Below are positions 52,828-62,400 of a DNA stretch of 64,000 bases, piece after piece. A program made the translations under genes and the position numbers. The notes beneath the pieces were generated by a model. The model did not search any database and had not been told where the DNA came from. It was given only the letters and a program-made list of their open reading frames with translations. Source of the stretch: a bacterium (GTDB taxonomy: Bacteria > Sysuimicrobiota > Sysuimicrobiia > Sysuimicrobiales > Segetimicrobiaceae); contig DATGHU010000026.1 of assembly GCA_035307765.1 (NCBI GenBank), positions 33,418 to 97,417 on the forward strand. The letters are read 5' to 3'. The stretch's first letter is position 1. Each line of letters starts with the position of its first letter.

Positions 52828-53862
52828 TCAGCGCATCGCGCGGCGGAGGCCGTCCGGGTACGGCGGACGGATCACCCCCGCCTCGGTGACGATCGCCGTG
52901 ATCAGCTGGTGCGGCGTCACGTCGAACGCGGGGTTGCGTACGGCGATCTCGGCCGGGGCGACGCGGACGCTCCCGACGTTTCGGATTTCCTCCGGCCGCC
53001 GCTCCTCGATCGGAATGTCGTCGCCGGCGGGGGTGGCGAGGTCCACGGTGCTGAGCGGCGCGGCGACGTAAAACGGGATGTGATGCGCACCCGCCAGCAC
53101 CGCCAGCGTGTACGTCCCGACCTTGTTCGCCACGTCCCCGTTCGCGGCGATTCGGTCCGCGCCGACGATCACCGCGTCCACGCCGCTCCCGCGCATCAGG
53201 GCACCGGCGGCGTTGTCGGTGATCAACGTTGCCGGGATCCCGGCGCGGAGCAGCTCCCACGCGGTGAGCCTGGCACCCTGCAGGACCGGGCGCGTCTCGC
53301 AGGCGATCACGGAGATCCCCAGTCCCTGGTCGTGGGCACACCGGAGAACACCGAAGGCCGTGCCGTATCCGGCGGTGGCGAGCATGCCGGTGTTGCAGTA
53401 GGTGAGCACCCGGGCGCCGCTGCGCAGCAGCGCCGCGCCATGCGCTCCGATCCGGCGGTTGGTCTCGACGTCGTCGCGCGCCAGCGCCTCCGCGGCCTCA
53501 AGGAGCCGGCGCGGAAGCGCCGTCCCATCGGGCGAGCCCTCCGCGACCGCCAGCATGCGGTCCAGCGCCCAGCCCAGGTTGACCGCGGTGGGGCGGGTGG
53601 CGCGCAGGCCGACCGCGGCGCGGCCGACCGCGGCGCGGCTCTCCGCGAGCGGACGCCCGGCGCACGCCTGCGCGGCCAGCGCGAGGCCGTAGGCGGCGGC
53701 GATGCCGATCGCCGGGGCGCCCCGCACCCGGAGCACCCGGATCGCCTCCGCGACCTCCTCCCACGTCGTGCAGCGAACGGTCCGCGCCTCGTGCGGCAAC
53801 CCCGTCTGGTCGAGGAGGCACAGCGCGCCGTCCTCCCACCACAGCGGCGCGTCGGCGCGCAT
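52828..53862 (-). CDS. mtnA: S-methyl-5-thioribose-1-phosphate isomerase
   Basis: 344 residues, eIF2B-like fold. RVRGAPAIGIAAAYGLALA, VLTYCNTGMLATAGYGTAFG with the catalytic Cys, VIVGADRIAANGDVANKVGT with the catalytic Asp, and PFYVAAPLSTVDL. Converts methylthioribose 1-phosphate to methylthioribulose 1-phosphate in methionine salvage. Start taken as ATG at 53862 (a GTG lies 6 nt further upstream); no strong ribosome-binding site. No other mtn genes are in the window. Confidence 0.94.
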   Translation of the reverse strand: MRADAPLWWEDGALCLLDQTGLPHEARTVRCTTWEEVAEAIRVLRVRGAPAIGIAAAYGLALAAQACAGRPLAESRAAVGRAAVGLRATRPTAVNLGWALDRMLAVAEGSPDGTALPRRLLEAAEALARDDVETNRRIGAHGAALLRSGARVLTYCNTGMLATAGYGTAFGVLRCAHDQGLGISVIACETRPVLQGARLTAWELLRAGIPATLITDNAAGALMRGSGVDAVIVGADRIAANGDVANKVGTYTLAVLAGAHHIPFYVAAPLSTVDLATPAGDDIPIEERRPEEIRNVGSVRVAPAEIAVRNPAFDVTPHQLITAIVTEAGVIRPPYPDGLRRAMR

Positions 53863-53913
53863 TACCACGGCGGGGCCGACGCGGCCCCCGGCCGGCGGGG
53901 GGAGCGGCCCGGC

Positions 53914-54318
53914 TCAGTCGATGGGGAACAGCGAGCCCGACACCGCCTCCTCGCGAGCCTGCTCCGCGGTGATGAACACCTGGCGCGGTGTGAAGAGGAA
54001 GATCTCATCGCCCACGCGCTGCATGTGTCCGTCCAGCGCATACGTCACCCCGCTGAGAAAATCGACGACGCGCTTGCCGAGGTCTCGGTCGGCGGCCCGG
54101 AGGTTGATCACGATCGGGCGGTTGGTCTTCAGGTAATCGGCCGCCGTCTGGGCCTCGTCGTACGCTCCAGGCTCCAGGACCACGATCTCCATGGTGCGCT
54201 GGGTGTGCAGGCTGAACACGGGGGCTCTGGGGGCGGCGGCGTCGCGGGGGAGCCCACCGCGCGCGTCCTCGTCTTCAAATCCCAGAAAGTTCCACATCCG
54301 CTGCATGATCCGGCTCAT
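53914..54318 (-). CDS. sepF: cell division protein SepF
   Basis: 134 residues. N-terminal amphipathic membrane-binding helix (MSRIMQRMWNFLGFED), a linker, and the SepF core: EIVVLEPGAYDEAQTAADYL, NRPIVINLRAADRDLGKRVV, DFLSGVTYALDGHMQRVGDE and IFLFTPRQV. Anchors FtsZ to the membrane. Lies between yggS and mtnA; yggS-sepF is the common Bacillota/Actinobacteria order. ATG at 54318 with GGAGG 8 nt upstream. Confidence 0.95.
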   Translation of the reverse strand: MSRIMQRMWNFLGFEDEDARGGLPRDAAAPRAPVFSLHTQRTMEIVVLEPGAYDEAQTAADYLKTNRPIVINLRAADRDLGKRVVDFLSGVTYALDGHMQRVGDEIFLFTPRQVFITAEQAREEAVSGSLFPID

Positions 54319-54381
54319 CGTCTGTGCCTCCGTCGGTGCTGCGTCTGCTGCTGCGATCGGTGCTGGGTCGTTTTCGGTTGC

Positions 54382-55062
54382 TCAGGCAAACAATGCTCGG
54401 CCGACACGGATCATCGTCGCGCCTTCTTCGATCGCCACCTCGAAATCGTTCGTCATCCCCATCGACAGCTCGTCCAGTCCACAGTCGGGCAACGCCTCGC
54501 GGATCCGGTCGCGCAACTCCCGCAGCTGCCGGAAAAACGGACGCGCCGCCTCGGCCGTCTCGACGAGTGGGGCCATCCCCATCATCCCCCGCAGCCGCAG
54601 CCCCGGGAGCCGCATCACCCGCGAGACCAGCCCCTCGGCCTCCCCCGGGGCGATGCCGTGCTTCTGGGACTCCCCGGAGATATTCACCTCGATCAGGACC
54701 CCGACCGGGTCACCGCCCCGCTGCGCGCCTCGGCGGCTGATCTCCTCCGCCAGTTCGAGCGAATCGACGGAATGGATCGCCTGAAACAGCCGGAGCGCGT
54801 CCTTCACCTTGTTGCGCTGCAGGCCGCCGATCAGGTGCCAGGACACCCCACCCCCGACCTCGGGGACCTTGGCCCGCGCCTCCTGGACCCGATTCTCCCC
54901 CAGCACGCGCAGCCCGCAGGCCACGGCCTCGCGGATCCGGTCCACGCCGACCGTCTTCGTCACCGCGATCAACTGCACGCCCTCGGGACGCCGGCCACAG
55001 CGCTGTACCGCCTCGGCGATCCTCGCGCGAACCCGCGCGACATTGGCCCCGATCTCCGCCAT
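54382..55062 (-). CDS. yggS: pyridoxal-phosphate homeostasis protein (YggS family)
   Basis: 226 residues, PLP-binding TIM barrel: GVQLIAVTKTVGVDRIREAV (PLP-Lys), LGENRVQEARAKV, SWHLIGGLQRNKVKD, VLIEVNISGESQKHGI, LSMGMTNDFEVAIEEGATMI and RVGRALFA. The ATG at 55062 (MAEIGANVARVRARI) fits the family start; GGGGAG lies just upstream. Binds PLP and buffers vitamin B6/amino-acid pools. Part of a pgeF-yggS-sepF string linked to division genes in many bacteria. Confidence 0.94.
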   Translation of the reverse strand: MAEIGANVARVRARIAEAVQRCGRRPEGVQLIAVTKTVGVDRIREAVACGLRVLGENRVQEARAKVPEVGGGVSWHLIGGLQRNKVKDALRLFQAIHSVDSLELAEEISRRGAQRGGDPVGVLIEVNISGESQKHGIAPGEAEGLVSRVMRLPGLRLRGMMGMAPLVETAEAARPFFRQLRELRDRIREALPDCGLDELSMGMTNDFEVAIEEGATMIRVGRALFA

Positions 55063-55203
55063 CGCTCCCCACCCCGGCGCGCCGGCCGGGCATGGTGCGG
55101 GGCCGACCCCCTCCCGCGCCGCCATCGGCGCGGGGGCGCCAGAGGGCGGTGTTTATTCGACAGCAGGGGGTCCAGGTCCTTGCCCGAGACCCCCGCCCCC
55201 CGA

Positions 55204-55989
55204 TCAGCGATCGGAGAGGAGGCTCAGGCAGGCGGCCATCCTCCCCGTGACCCCATCGCGGCGGTGCGAGAAGAAAAGGTCCGGGCGGCACGCGGTGCAG
55301 AACGCCATCGTGATCGCCCGGGCGTCGGGCACCCCGCACGCCAGCACCTGGAACCGGATCGCGGTCTTGAGGTCGAGGCGCCAGCGGTCCGGCCCCGTCG
55401 GGCGCGCCGCGGCGCCCCACCACGGGGCCCCTGCCATCGCGCGCCCCACGGGGGCATCGACCTCGTAACAGCACCCCCCGATCGCCGGCCCCAGCACGAC
55501 CGTGCAGTCCGCCGGGGTCGTCCCGAATGCCTCGCGCATCCGGCCGAAGACGCGGGGCACGATCGCCGCCGCGGTCCCGCGCCACCCGGCGTGCACCGCG
55601 GCGATCGCCGGCGTCCGCTCGTCCAGGATGAGAACGGGCACGCAGTCCGCGGCGTAGACGGCAAGCCACACCCCCGGATCCGCCGTGATCAGGGCGTCCG
55701 CGCCGCGAATCGGCGCGCCCCCGGGGCGCCCGTCCCCGCTCCGGCCGACGGCCGCGACCAGGCTGCCGTGCACCTGCTCCGCTTCGGCGAGCGTCCCGGA
55801 GGTGATCCCCAACGCCTCGGCGACCCTCGCGCGGTTCGCGGTCACGGCCTCCGGGAGATCGCCCACGGTGTAGCCGAGGTTGAGGCTGTGGTAAGCGCCC
55901 GCGCTCACCCCGCCGTGTCGGGTGGAGAACGCCGCGCGGACGAGCCCGGTGGCCTCCAGGGGGACGGCGGGGATGAGGCCGGCGGTCAT
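55204..55989 (-). CDS. pgeF: peptidoglycan editing factor/purine nucleoside phosphorylase-like (YfiH/PgeF, DUF152)
   Basis: 261 residues. AEAEQVHGSLVAAVG, VYAADCVPVLILDE (Cys) and AAVHAGWRGTAAAIVPRV (His-Ala-Gly-Trp-Arg-Gly) hold the zinc-binding residues; C-terminal FCTACRPDLFFSHRRD. E. coli homologue edits muropeptides and human FAMIN relatives act on purine nucleosides. The ATG at 55989 overlaps the phnE stop (ATGA). Confidence 0.93.
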   Translation of the reverse strand: MTAGLIPAVPLEATGLVRAAFSTRHGGVSAGAYHSLNLGYTVGDLPEAVTANRARVAEALGITSGTLAEAEQVHGSLVAAVGRSGDGRPGGAPIRGADALITADPGVWLAVYAADCVPVLILDERTPAIAAVHAGWRGTAAAIVPRVFGRMREAFGTTPADCTVVLGPAIGGCCYEVDAPVGRAMAGAPWWGAAARPTGPDRWRLDLKTAIRFQVLACGVPDARAITMAFCTACRPDLFFSHRRDGVTGRMAACLSLLSDR

Positions 55990-57149
55990 ACGATCCGCTG
56001 GCGGACCACCGCGCTCGCGTAGTCGAGCACCACCACGACGATGGCGATCATCCACAACGCGGTGGCGGCCTGGCGCCATTGGAGCAGGTTGATGTACTGC
56101 TGGAGGACAAACCCGATCCCGCCGCCGCCGACGAATCCGATGACGGTGCTGAACCGAACGTTGATGTCCCAGCGGTAGATCGTGAACGCGATGAACTGCG
56201 GGATGATCTGCGGCACCACCGCGTACCGGACCACCTGCAGCCCGCTCGCCCCCGTGGCGGTGATCGCCTCGATTGGACCGGTGTCGATGCTCTCGATCGC
56301 CTCCGAGTAGAGCTTCCCCAGCGCCGCGATGCTGTGCACGCCGAGCGCCAGCACCCCGGCGAACGGGCCCAGGCCCACCCAGACCGTGAAGATGATCGCC
56401 AGCACCAGGGCTTCGATCGACCGGGTGAGGTTGAAGAACGTCCGGGTCAGCGCGTAGACCAGCGCGCCGGCCGGCACGTGGGCGGTGAGGTTCTTGGCTC
56501 CCAGGAACGAGAGGGGAACGGCAAACAGCACGCCCATCGTCGTGCCCATCAGGGCGAGGAAGATTGTCTCCACCATCCGGTCGATCACGGTGAGGAGCGT
56601 CTGGCTCGGATGGAGCCCCCCGGTCCCGATCACCACCTCCGCCGTCACCGTGTTCTGGGTCCCCTGCACCTCCGGGGCCGTGAACGCAAACGTGAACCGC
56701 CCCCCGGCGTCGGTGGTAAACGCCCCCAACTGCTGGCGCTGGCCGATCTGATTCTCCCACCACAGCATCCCCGGACGGTTCGGGGCGAACCCCTCACCGG
56801 TCGCGGTCACCCGATCTCCGATCGCCCCCCGGATCTCGGACAGGACGAGGCGCGCCCCGGCGGCGGCCGGCGGGGAGGGTGCCTCCCCTCCATAGAGAAA
56901 GGGCGAGGTCCCGATCTGCAACTGCCGATCGCGCTCCAGGACGTCGGGAGAGGCCAGCGCGGTCGCAAACGGCCCGACGAGGTAGGCGCCGCGCCAGAGC
57001 TCGCCCAGCCGGATCTGCGTGACCCGCCACCCGTAGGCATACGTGAGCACGGTGATGACGACGAAAAGGTAGAACCACCACGACCGGTACCACGCCTGGG
57101 GCTGCCAGCGGTCGCCCGACGCGCCCCGATCGGGCTTCGTGGCGGCCAT
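55986..57149 (-). CDS. phnE: phosphonate-type ABC transporter permease PhnE with extracytoplasmic insertion
   Basis: 387 residues; ordinary PhnE proteins are about 260-290. After the first membrane helix (residues 23-40) there is an extra ~115-residue segment outside the membrane. It contains an Ig/IPT-like block (LVLSEIRGAIGDRVTATGEG, FAPNRPGMLWWENQ, RFTFAFTAPEVQGTQNTVT). The permease core follows: ALMGTTMGVLFAVPLSFLGA, VWVGLGPFAGVLALGVHSI and ITATGASGLQVVRYAVVPQI (EAA loop). Overlaps phnC by TGATG. The insert may bind polysaccharide or the solute-binding protein. Confidence 0.9.
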   Translation of the reverse strand: MAATKPDRGASGDRWQPQAWYRSWWFYLFVVITVLTYAYGWRVTQIRLGELWRGAYLVGPFATALASPDVLERDRQLQIGTSPFLYGGEAPSPPAAAGARLVLSEIRGAIGDRVTATGEGFAPNRPGMLWWENQIGQRQQLGAFTTDAGGRFTFAFTAPEVQGTQNTVTAEVVIGTGGLHPSQTLLTVIDRMVETIFLALMGTTMGVLFAVPLSFLGAKNLTAHVPAGALVYALTRTFFNLTRSIEALVLAIIFTVWVGLGPFAGVLALGVHSIAALGKLYSEAIESIDTGPIEAITATGASGLQVVRYAVVPQIIPQFIAFTIYRWDINVRFSTVIGFVGGGGIGFVLQQYINLLQWRQAATALWMIAIVVVVLDYASAVVRQRIV

Positions 57150-57922
57150 CAGGTGATCTCCACTTCCACCGCATCCTCGCCGTAGATCGCCCGAAAGCGC
57201 GCCTCGTCGATGTCGTGGGGGAGGCCGTCGAACACCATCTGCCCGCCCTTCAGCGCGATGATCCGGGTGCCGTAGCGGCGCGCCAGGCTGAGGAAGTGCA
57301 GGCTGCACAGGACGGTGATGCCGTCTTTCTTGTTCAGCTCCTCGATGTACCGCAGCACGGAGTGCGACGTTGCCGGATCAAGGCTCGCCACCGGCTCGTC
57401 GGCCAGGATCAGTTCCGGCTCCTGCATCAGCGCGCGCGCGATCCCGACCCGCTGCTGCTGCCCCCCGGAGAGCGCGTCGGCCCGAGCGCGGGCCCGCTGC
57501 AGAATCCCCACGCGCTCCAGGTTGGCCGCCGCCCGTTGACCGAGGGCGGGGGGAAAATAGTTGGCGAGCGCCCACGCCGGCGGGACGTAGCCCAGCCGCC
57601 CCGCCAGGACGTTGGTGAACACCGAGGCGCGGCGGACCAGGTTGAACTGCTGAAAGATCATGCCGATCTTCCGCCGGATCTCCCGCAACTCATGGCCGGA
57701 GGCGGCCGTCACGTCCCGGCCCTGGAAGGTGATCCGCCCCGACGTGGGGTCGATCAGGCGGTTGATGCACCGCAGCAGCGTGGATTTGCCCGACCCGGAC
57801 AGGCCGATGATAACGAGGAACTCGCCGCGGGCGACGTCAAAACTGACATCCGACAGCGCAACGGTGCCGTCGCCGTACACCTTCGTCAGGTGCTCGATCC
57901 GCAGGACGGGCTCGCTCACCAC
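57149..57922 (-). CDS. phnC: phosphonate-type ABC transporter ATP-binding protein
   Basis: 257 residues. LRIEHLTKVYGDGTVALSDV, Walker A IIGLSGSGKSTLLRCIN, Q-loop GMIFQQFNLVRRASVFTNVL, GRLGYVPPAWALANYFP (PhnC-specific insertion), signature [15 protein letters not shown] and Walker B LILADEPVASLDP. The start is GTG at 57922 after a GGGGGG run; an upstream ATG at 57970 is in frame but lacks a good site. Energises PhnE. May import phosphonate, phosphite or organophosphate. Confidence 0.94.
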   Translation of the reverse strand: MVSEPVLRIEHLTKVYGDGTVALSDVSFDVARGEFLVIIGLSGSGKSTLLRCINRLIDPTSGRITFQGRDVTAASGHELREIRRKIGMIFQQFNLVRRASVFTNVLAGRLGYVPPAWALANYFPPALGQRAAANLERVGILQRARARADALSGGQQQRVGIARALMQEPELILADEPVASLDPATSHSVLRYIEELNKKDGITVLCSLHFLSLARRYGTRIIALKGGQMVFDGLPHDIDEARFRAIYGEDAVEVEIT

Positions 57923-58007
57923 CGCCCCCCCGCCGTCGCCCGCGAACGCGTCCCGCCCGCGCGCCGGCATCGCGGGATCGGGGGGATCCCGGGCGCGTGA
58001 GCGATCT

Positions 58008-58925
58008 CTACTCGGTCACGCCCGCGTACTTCTGGACATCCCGGACGACGTTGAAGAACGCGTCCAAATTCGGCACCGAGACGTGGTACTTGGTGACCAG
58101 GAGGTGATAATCGGCGAGCGCTTCGATCTCGTACAGCGACTTCAACGCCTCCAGCCCGGCCGGCTGCTGCGAGAACAGGAGGAGGGCGTTCGTCACCCGA
58201 TCCTTCACGTCGGCGGGCAGGTCCTTTCGGAAGCTGACGGTGTCGTTGGGGATGGGATCGGACTTCCAGATCACCTTCACCTTCTGCATCACGTCCGGCA
58301 GGGTCTTCTGCACGGTTGCCCGCGCGTCCTCAAACACCGCCCCCGCGTCCACCCGCCCCTGGTAGACGGCGAGCACGACGTTGTTGTGCGAGCCGGCGAA
58401 GACGCTCTGGCCGAAGAACTTGTCCGGGTCGTACCCGGCCTTCTTTAGGCCCGCCTTCGGGAACAGGAATCCGGACGTGCTCGCCGGGTCCACGAAGGCG
58501 AACCGCTTTCCCTTCAGATCGGCCAGCGAGTTGATCCCCGAGCTCGCCTGCGTGATGATCTCCGCCCGGTAATAGGGGAGGCCGAAGCGCACCGTCACCA
58601 AGCGCACCTCGACGCCGTACTTCTGATGGGCGAGGACGTACGAGAACGTATTCAGCCAGCCGACGTCGGCGCGTCCGGCTCCCATCGCCTCGATCACCCC
58701 GGCGTAACTCGTCGCCACGAACGATTCGAAGCGATACCCCGTAGCGATCTCGAGGAGGTGGGCGATCCGGTTGCCGTTCTCGAGGATCGTCCGCGCCTCG
58801 CCGGAGGGCACGAACGCCATCACCAGCTTCGTCTCCGCCGGCGCCGGGGCGACCGGGGCGGACGCGAGCGCCGCGAAGGACAGGACCGCGGCGAACCCCA
58901 GAGCGACCAGCCGTCGAGTTGTCAC
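58008..58925 (-). CDS. phnD: phosphonate-type substrate-binding protein
   Basis: 305 residues. Signal peptide after a GTG start (VTTRRLVALGFAAVLSFAAL, cleavage near PAPAETK), then the PhnD fold: VMAFVPSGEARTILENGNRI, GYRFESFVATSYAGVIEAMG, RADVGWLNTFSYVLAHQ, GKRFAFVDPASTSGFLFPK and FAGSHNNVVLAVYQGRVDAG. The GTG at 58925 has GGGGGAGG 6 nt upstream; the frame stays open another 40 codons without a good start site. No phn C-P lyase genes nearby and no TTMACC Pho box in its upstream region. Confidence 0.92.
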   Translation of the reverse strand: MTTRRLVALGFAAVLSFAALASAPVAPAPAETKLVMAFVPSGEARTILENGNRIAHLLEIATGYRFESFVATSYAGVIEAMGAGRADVGWLNTFSYVLAHQKYGVEVRLVTVRFGLPYYRAEIITQASSGINSLADLKGKRFAFVDPASTSGFLFPKAGLKKAGYDPDKFFGQSVFAGSHNNVVLAVYQGRVDAGAVFEDARATVQKTLPDVMQKVKVIWKSDPIPNDTVSFRKDLPADVKDRVTNALLLFSQQPAGLEALKSLYEIEALADYHLLVTKYHVSVPNLDAFFNVVRDVQKYAGVTE

Positions 58926-59135
58926 TGAGGGCCTCCCCCAAGAGCGTGTGCGCCGTACTTTCTTGTGGCTCTCCGGTTTCTCCTCCCCCCTGCGCGCGGG
59001 ATCGACGGCACCGGCCACGGGATCGCGCAGGCTCTGGGTACGCACGGGGTCAGCTCGTGGTGGAGGCCCGCCGCCCGCGGCGGGCGCGGTGGTCTGCGAC
59101 GTCCCGCGCGGCGCGCCGGAGTGCGGGCGGACGGC

Positions 59136-59441
59136 TCAGGCGACCTGGCGGTGACCGCGCGCCCGGGTCTTCGTCTCCGCCGGCGCCGGGGGCGCCTGGA
59201 GCGGAAATGGCGCCGAGGCGAGTTCGTGCCGCCGCGCCTCCCACAGCCGGTCCAGCTCGCGGACGATCTCCACCAGCCGGGCCCGGATCTCCCGGGGGAG
59301 GGGATGACCCGAGCCCTGCTGGTAGAGCATCAAGCGCTCCTCTGAAAGTCGGTTGATCAGGTCCCCGGTGGTCGGCGGAGGGGCGGCGAACGATCCGCCG
59401 TTCCCCCGCGCCGGGGCGCTCGCCTTGCGCTTCGTCGCCAC
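59136..59441 (-). CDS. small DUF2630-like helical protein
   Basis: About 101 residues. The central part, TGDLINRLSEERLMLYQQGS followed by REIRARLVEIVRELDRLWEA, resembles the short DUF2630 helical hairpin (Ile-x-x-Leu-x-x-Glu-Glu...Leu-x-x-Leu-Glu-x-Glu-Leu-Asp-x-x-Trp) of actinobacterial proteins of unknown function. The flanks are low-complexity Ala/Pro/Arg. Start taken as GTG at 59441 after GGGGGA; an ATG at 59501 would overlap nrdJ. Function unknown. Confidence 0.55.
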   Translation of the reverse strand: MATKRKASAPARGNGGSFAAPPPTTGDLINRLSEERLMLYQQGSGHPLPREIRARLVEIVRELDRLWEARRHELASAPFPLQAPPAPAETKTRARGHRQVA

Positions 59442-59470
59442 CGGTCCCCCGGGCCCCCGGCCCGCCCGCC

Positions 59471-62400
59471 TCAGCACCGCGAGTATCCGCAGGACCGACA
59501 AGAACTGCAGCCATTCTCATGGATCAGCGAATTGCCGCAGTCCGGGCACACGCCGGCGAAGGTGAGCAGCGGTTGCTGAATCTCCGCCTGGGTCGATCGC
59601 CCCGCCGCCTCGACGGCGAGCTCGACCGGCCCGTCGGCCCCGCCGCCGTTTGTGTGCCCGTTGGAGGACCGGGGCTCGGGGAGCCGATCGGCCATCGGGA
59701 AGACGAGATCCGGACGGAAGCCGGGCCCGTAGAGCGCCCGCCCGACGGCCAGGGCCACGCCCTGGGCGACGGTGGTGACCCGCACGATCGTGCCGTCCCC
59801 CGACCGGTCGATCGCCACCTCCCGGGATTGGACGCGCCACAGCTGTTCGATCACGTCGCGCGGATCGGCGCCGGTGCGCAGCGCCAGCGAGGCCATCCGG
59901 CCGATCGCATCGGCCTCGACGTCGAGCGACTGCACGAACACCTCACATACCCCCCGGTCGTCCTCGTTGATCGTGACGTAGATCCGCCCGCGCGGAGTTT
60001 CGATCCGCTCCGTCCGCCCCGTGGTCACTTTCGGCCGGGGTCGCTTCGGACGCGGTTCCCAGACGGGCGGCGGTCCGGCCAGGGCCGCCGGCGCACCCTT
60101 CTCCTCGGCCTGCGGCGCGGCGGTGCCGTGGGTGCCTTCGGAGGCCTCCAGGGACCGCTTCGTCCCGGCGGTCAGGATGTTCTCGCGAGAGTTGGCGCGG
60201 TACACCGTGATCCCCTTGCACCCCATCTTCCAGGCGAGCAGGTAGATCTTGGCCACATCCTCCTCGCCGGTGTCGGCCGCGCAGTTGACGGTGGACGAGA
60301 TCGAGTGATCGATGTGCTTCTGGATCGCCGCCTGCATCTGCACCCGCACCTCGGGCGTGATCTGGTGGGCGGTGACGAAGAAACCGGGGAGATCGTCTTC
60401 GCTGGCGACGCCGAACCGCTCCATATAGGCCCTGACCAGCGGGTGATAGACCGCGAAGGTCTCCTGCGAGAGCGACTCGCTCCGGCGGGTGTATCCCAGA
60501 TCGAAGATCGGCTCGACGCCGCTGGTCGTGCCCGCCAGGACCGCCCCGCTGCCGACCGGGGGAACGGTGAGGAGGGCGACGTTGCGCAGTCCGTGCTCGC
60601 GGATCCGCGCCTGCACCGCCGGCTCCAGGGTCTGCAGGAACCGGCCCCGCAGATGCCGCTCCGCGTCGTACCCCGGGAACACACCCTTCTCCTCGCCGAG
60701 GGTGACGCTCTCGTCGTAGACGATATTCTTGATCCGGTCGAACAGCCGGTCCACGAACGCGACCGCGTCCTCGGTGTCGTACTTGAGGCGGAGCTTGCAC
60801 AACAGATCCCCCAGGCCGGTGAACCCAACCCCAATGCGCCGAGAATAGAGGCTGGCCGCACGCTGTTCGGGGAGCGGATGCTTATCGGCGTTGTAGTCGA
60901 GTATGTTGTCGAGGAAGCGTGTGGCGAGGCGAAGGGCCCGTTCAAGGTGAGGCCAGTCCACCTGGGCCTGGGGGGAAAACTCATCGGTGACAAACGCGGC
61001 CAGGGACACGTTTCCCAGGCAGCAGCAGCCATACGGTTCAAGCGGGATCTCGCTGCAGGGATTGGTCGTGATGACGTTCATCCCGTTGTATTCGGACGTG
61101 CTCCACCGCTTGATCGTGTCCCAAAAGATGACCCCGGGCTCCGCGAAGTTCCGGGCCCCCTGGATCAGTTCCGCCCACACCTCTCGGGCGCTGACCGTCC
61201 GGCGGATCGCCGCCCGATCGTTCTCAAAGTACAGCTCCCACGGCGCGTCGGCTTCGACCGCGCGCATGAAGTCGTCGCTGATGCGCACGCTGATGTTCGC
61301 GTACCGGACCCGGCTGAGGTTCCGCTTGATCTTCGTGAACTCGAGGACGTCGGGATGGTGGTCGGCGATCGTGATCATCAGCGCGCCCCGCCGGCCGCTC
61401 TGGCCGATCGTCCCGGTGGTGAGCGACATCAGCTCCATGAACGAGGTCGACCCGGTGCTGGTCCGCGCCGCGTTGTTCACCGGCGCGCCCGCCGGCCGGA
61501 GGACGCTGATGTCGCCCCCCACGCCGCCGCCGAGTGAGTACGTGCGGGCGGCCTCCTTCATCCACTGGAAGATAGACTCGATCGAGTCGTCCTTGATCGG
61601 CAGCACGTAGCAATTATGAGCGACGGCGAACTCGGCGACGAAGGAATGGTCCCCCTCCACGGTCAGGTCATACACCGTCTCCCCGCTGGGGGGGGTCCAC
61701 CCGCACTCCTTCACCTTCACGTACAGATCGCCGTCCACCACCTTATAAAAGAAGTTCTGCGGAACCTCGGCGAGGACCGCGTCGTGATCCCACTTGCCTT
61801 CGAGCCACGCGCGAATCGCCTCCACGTAGCGTTGCGTCCCAACGTTGATCCACAGACCCCGGTGCCGGGTGTACCGGAGGATCCCTTCCCAACGGATCGA
61901 GGCCACCACGCCCAGCCGCAGCAGGATGGCGAACACCTGCCGCACTAGGTCCGGGTTCGCCAGGAAGATTTTCATGCTGGTATCGCGAATGACGCCGTCG
62001 CCCGAGAACAGGCCCGCGATGAACGCCTTCTGCACCACCTTCCCGACCGTGAGAAACCACGCCGGCAGGCGTTTGTCATGGGCGTGGAAGGCTCCGCCAA
62101 AGAAATTCTTCATGAACTCAACCATCAGTTTGCTGTGCACGTAGACTCGCAGCCAGTGTCCTTCCTGGCCTTCACGCCGCTGGATGGCGGCCTCCACGCC
62201 GAACAACTGCTGGGTGAGGGTACAGATGGCTTCAGCGTAGGGTTCGTCGTCCTTGCTGAACGTGAAGTACACGCTGTTCTCGGTCACGCCGCCCTCGGCC
62301 ATGAAGAACCCCAGCCAGAGACCAAACCGCTCGTCCAGAGGAACTTTGCGGCAAACCCTCCTGCTCTCGGCGCGCCCGCGGGCCCCCTGACCGCCGACGT

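Noticed and set aside
58926..59135. Pho box upstream of phnD
   Set aside because: Expected for phosphonate transporters, but no TTMACC hexamers with 11-bp phasing were found on the relevant strand.
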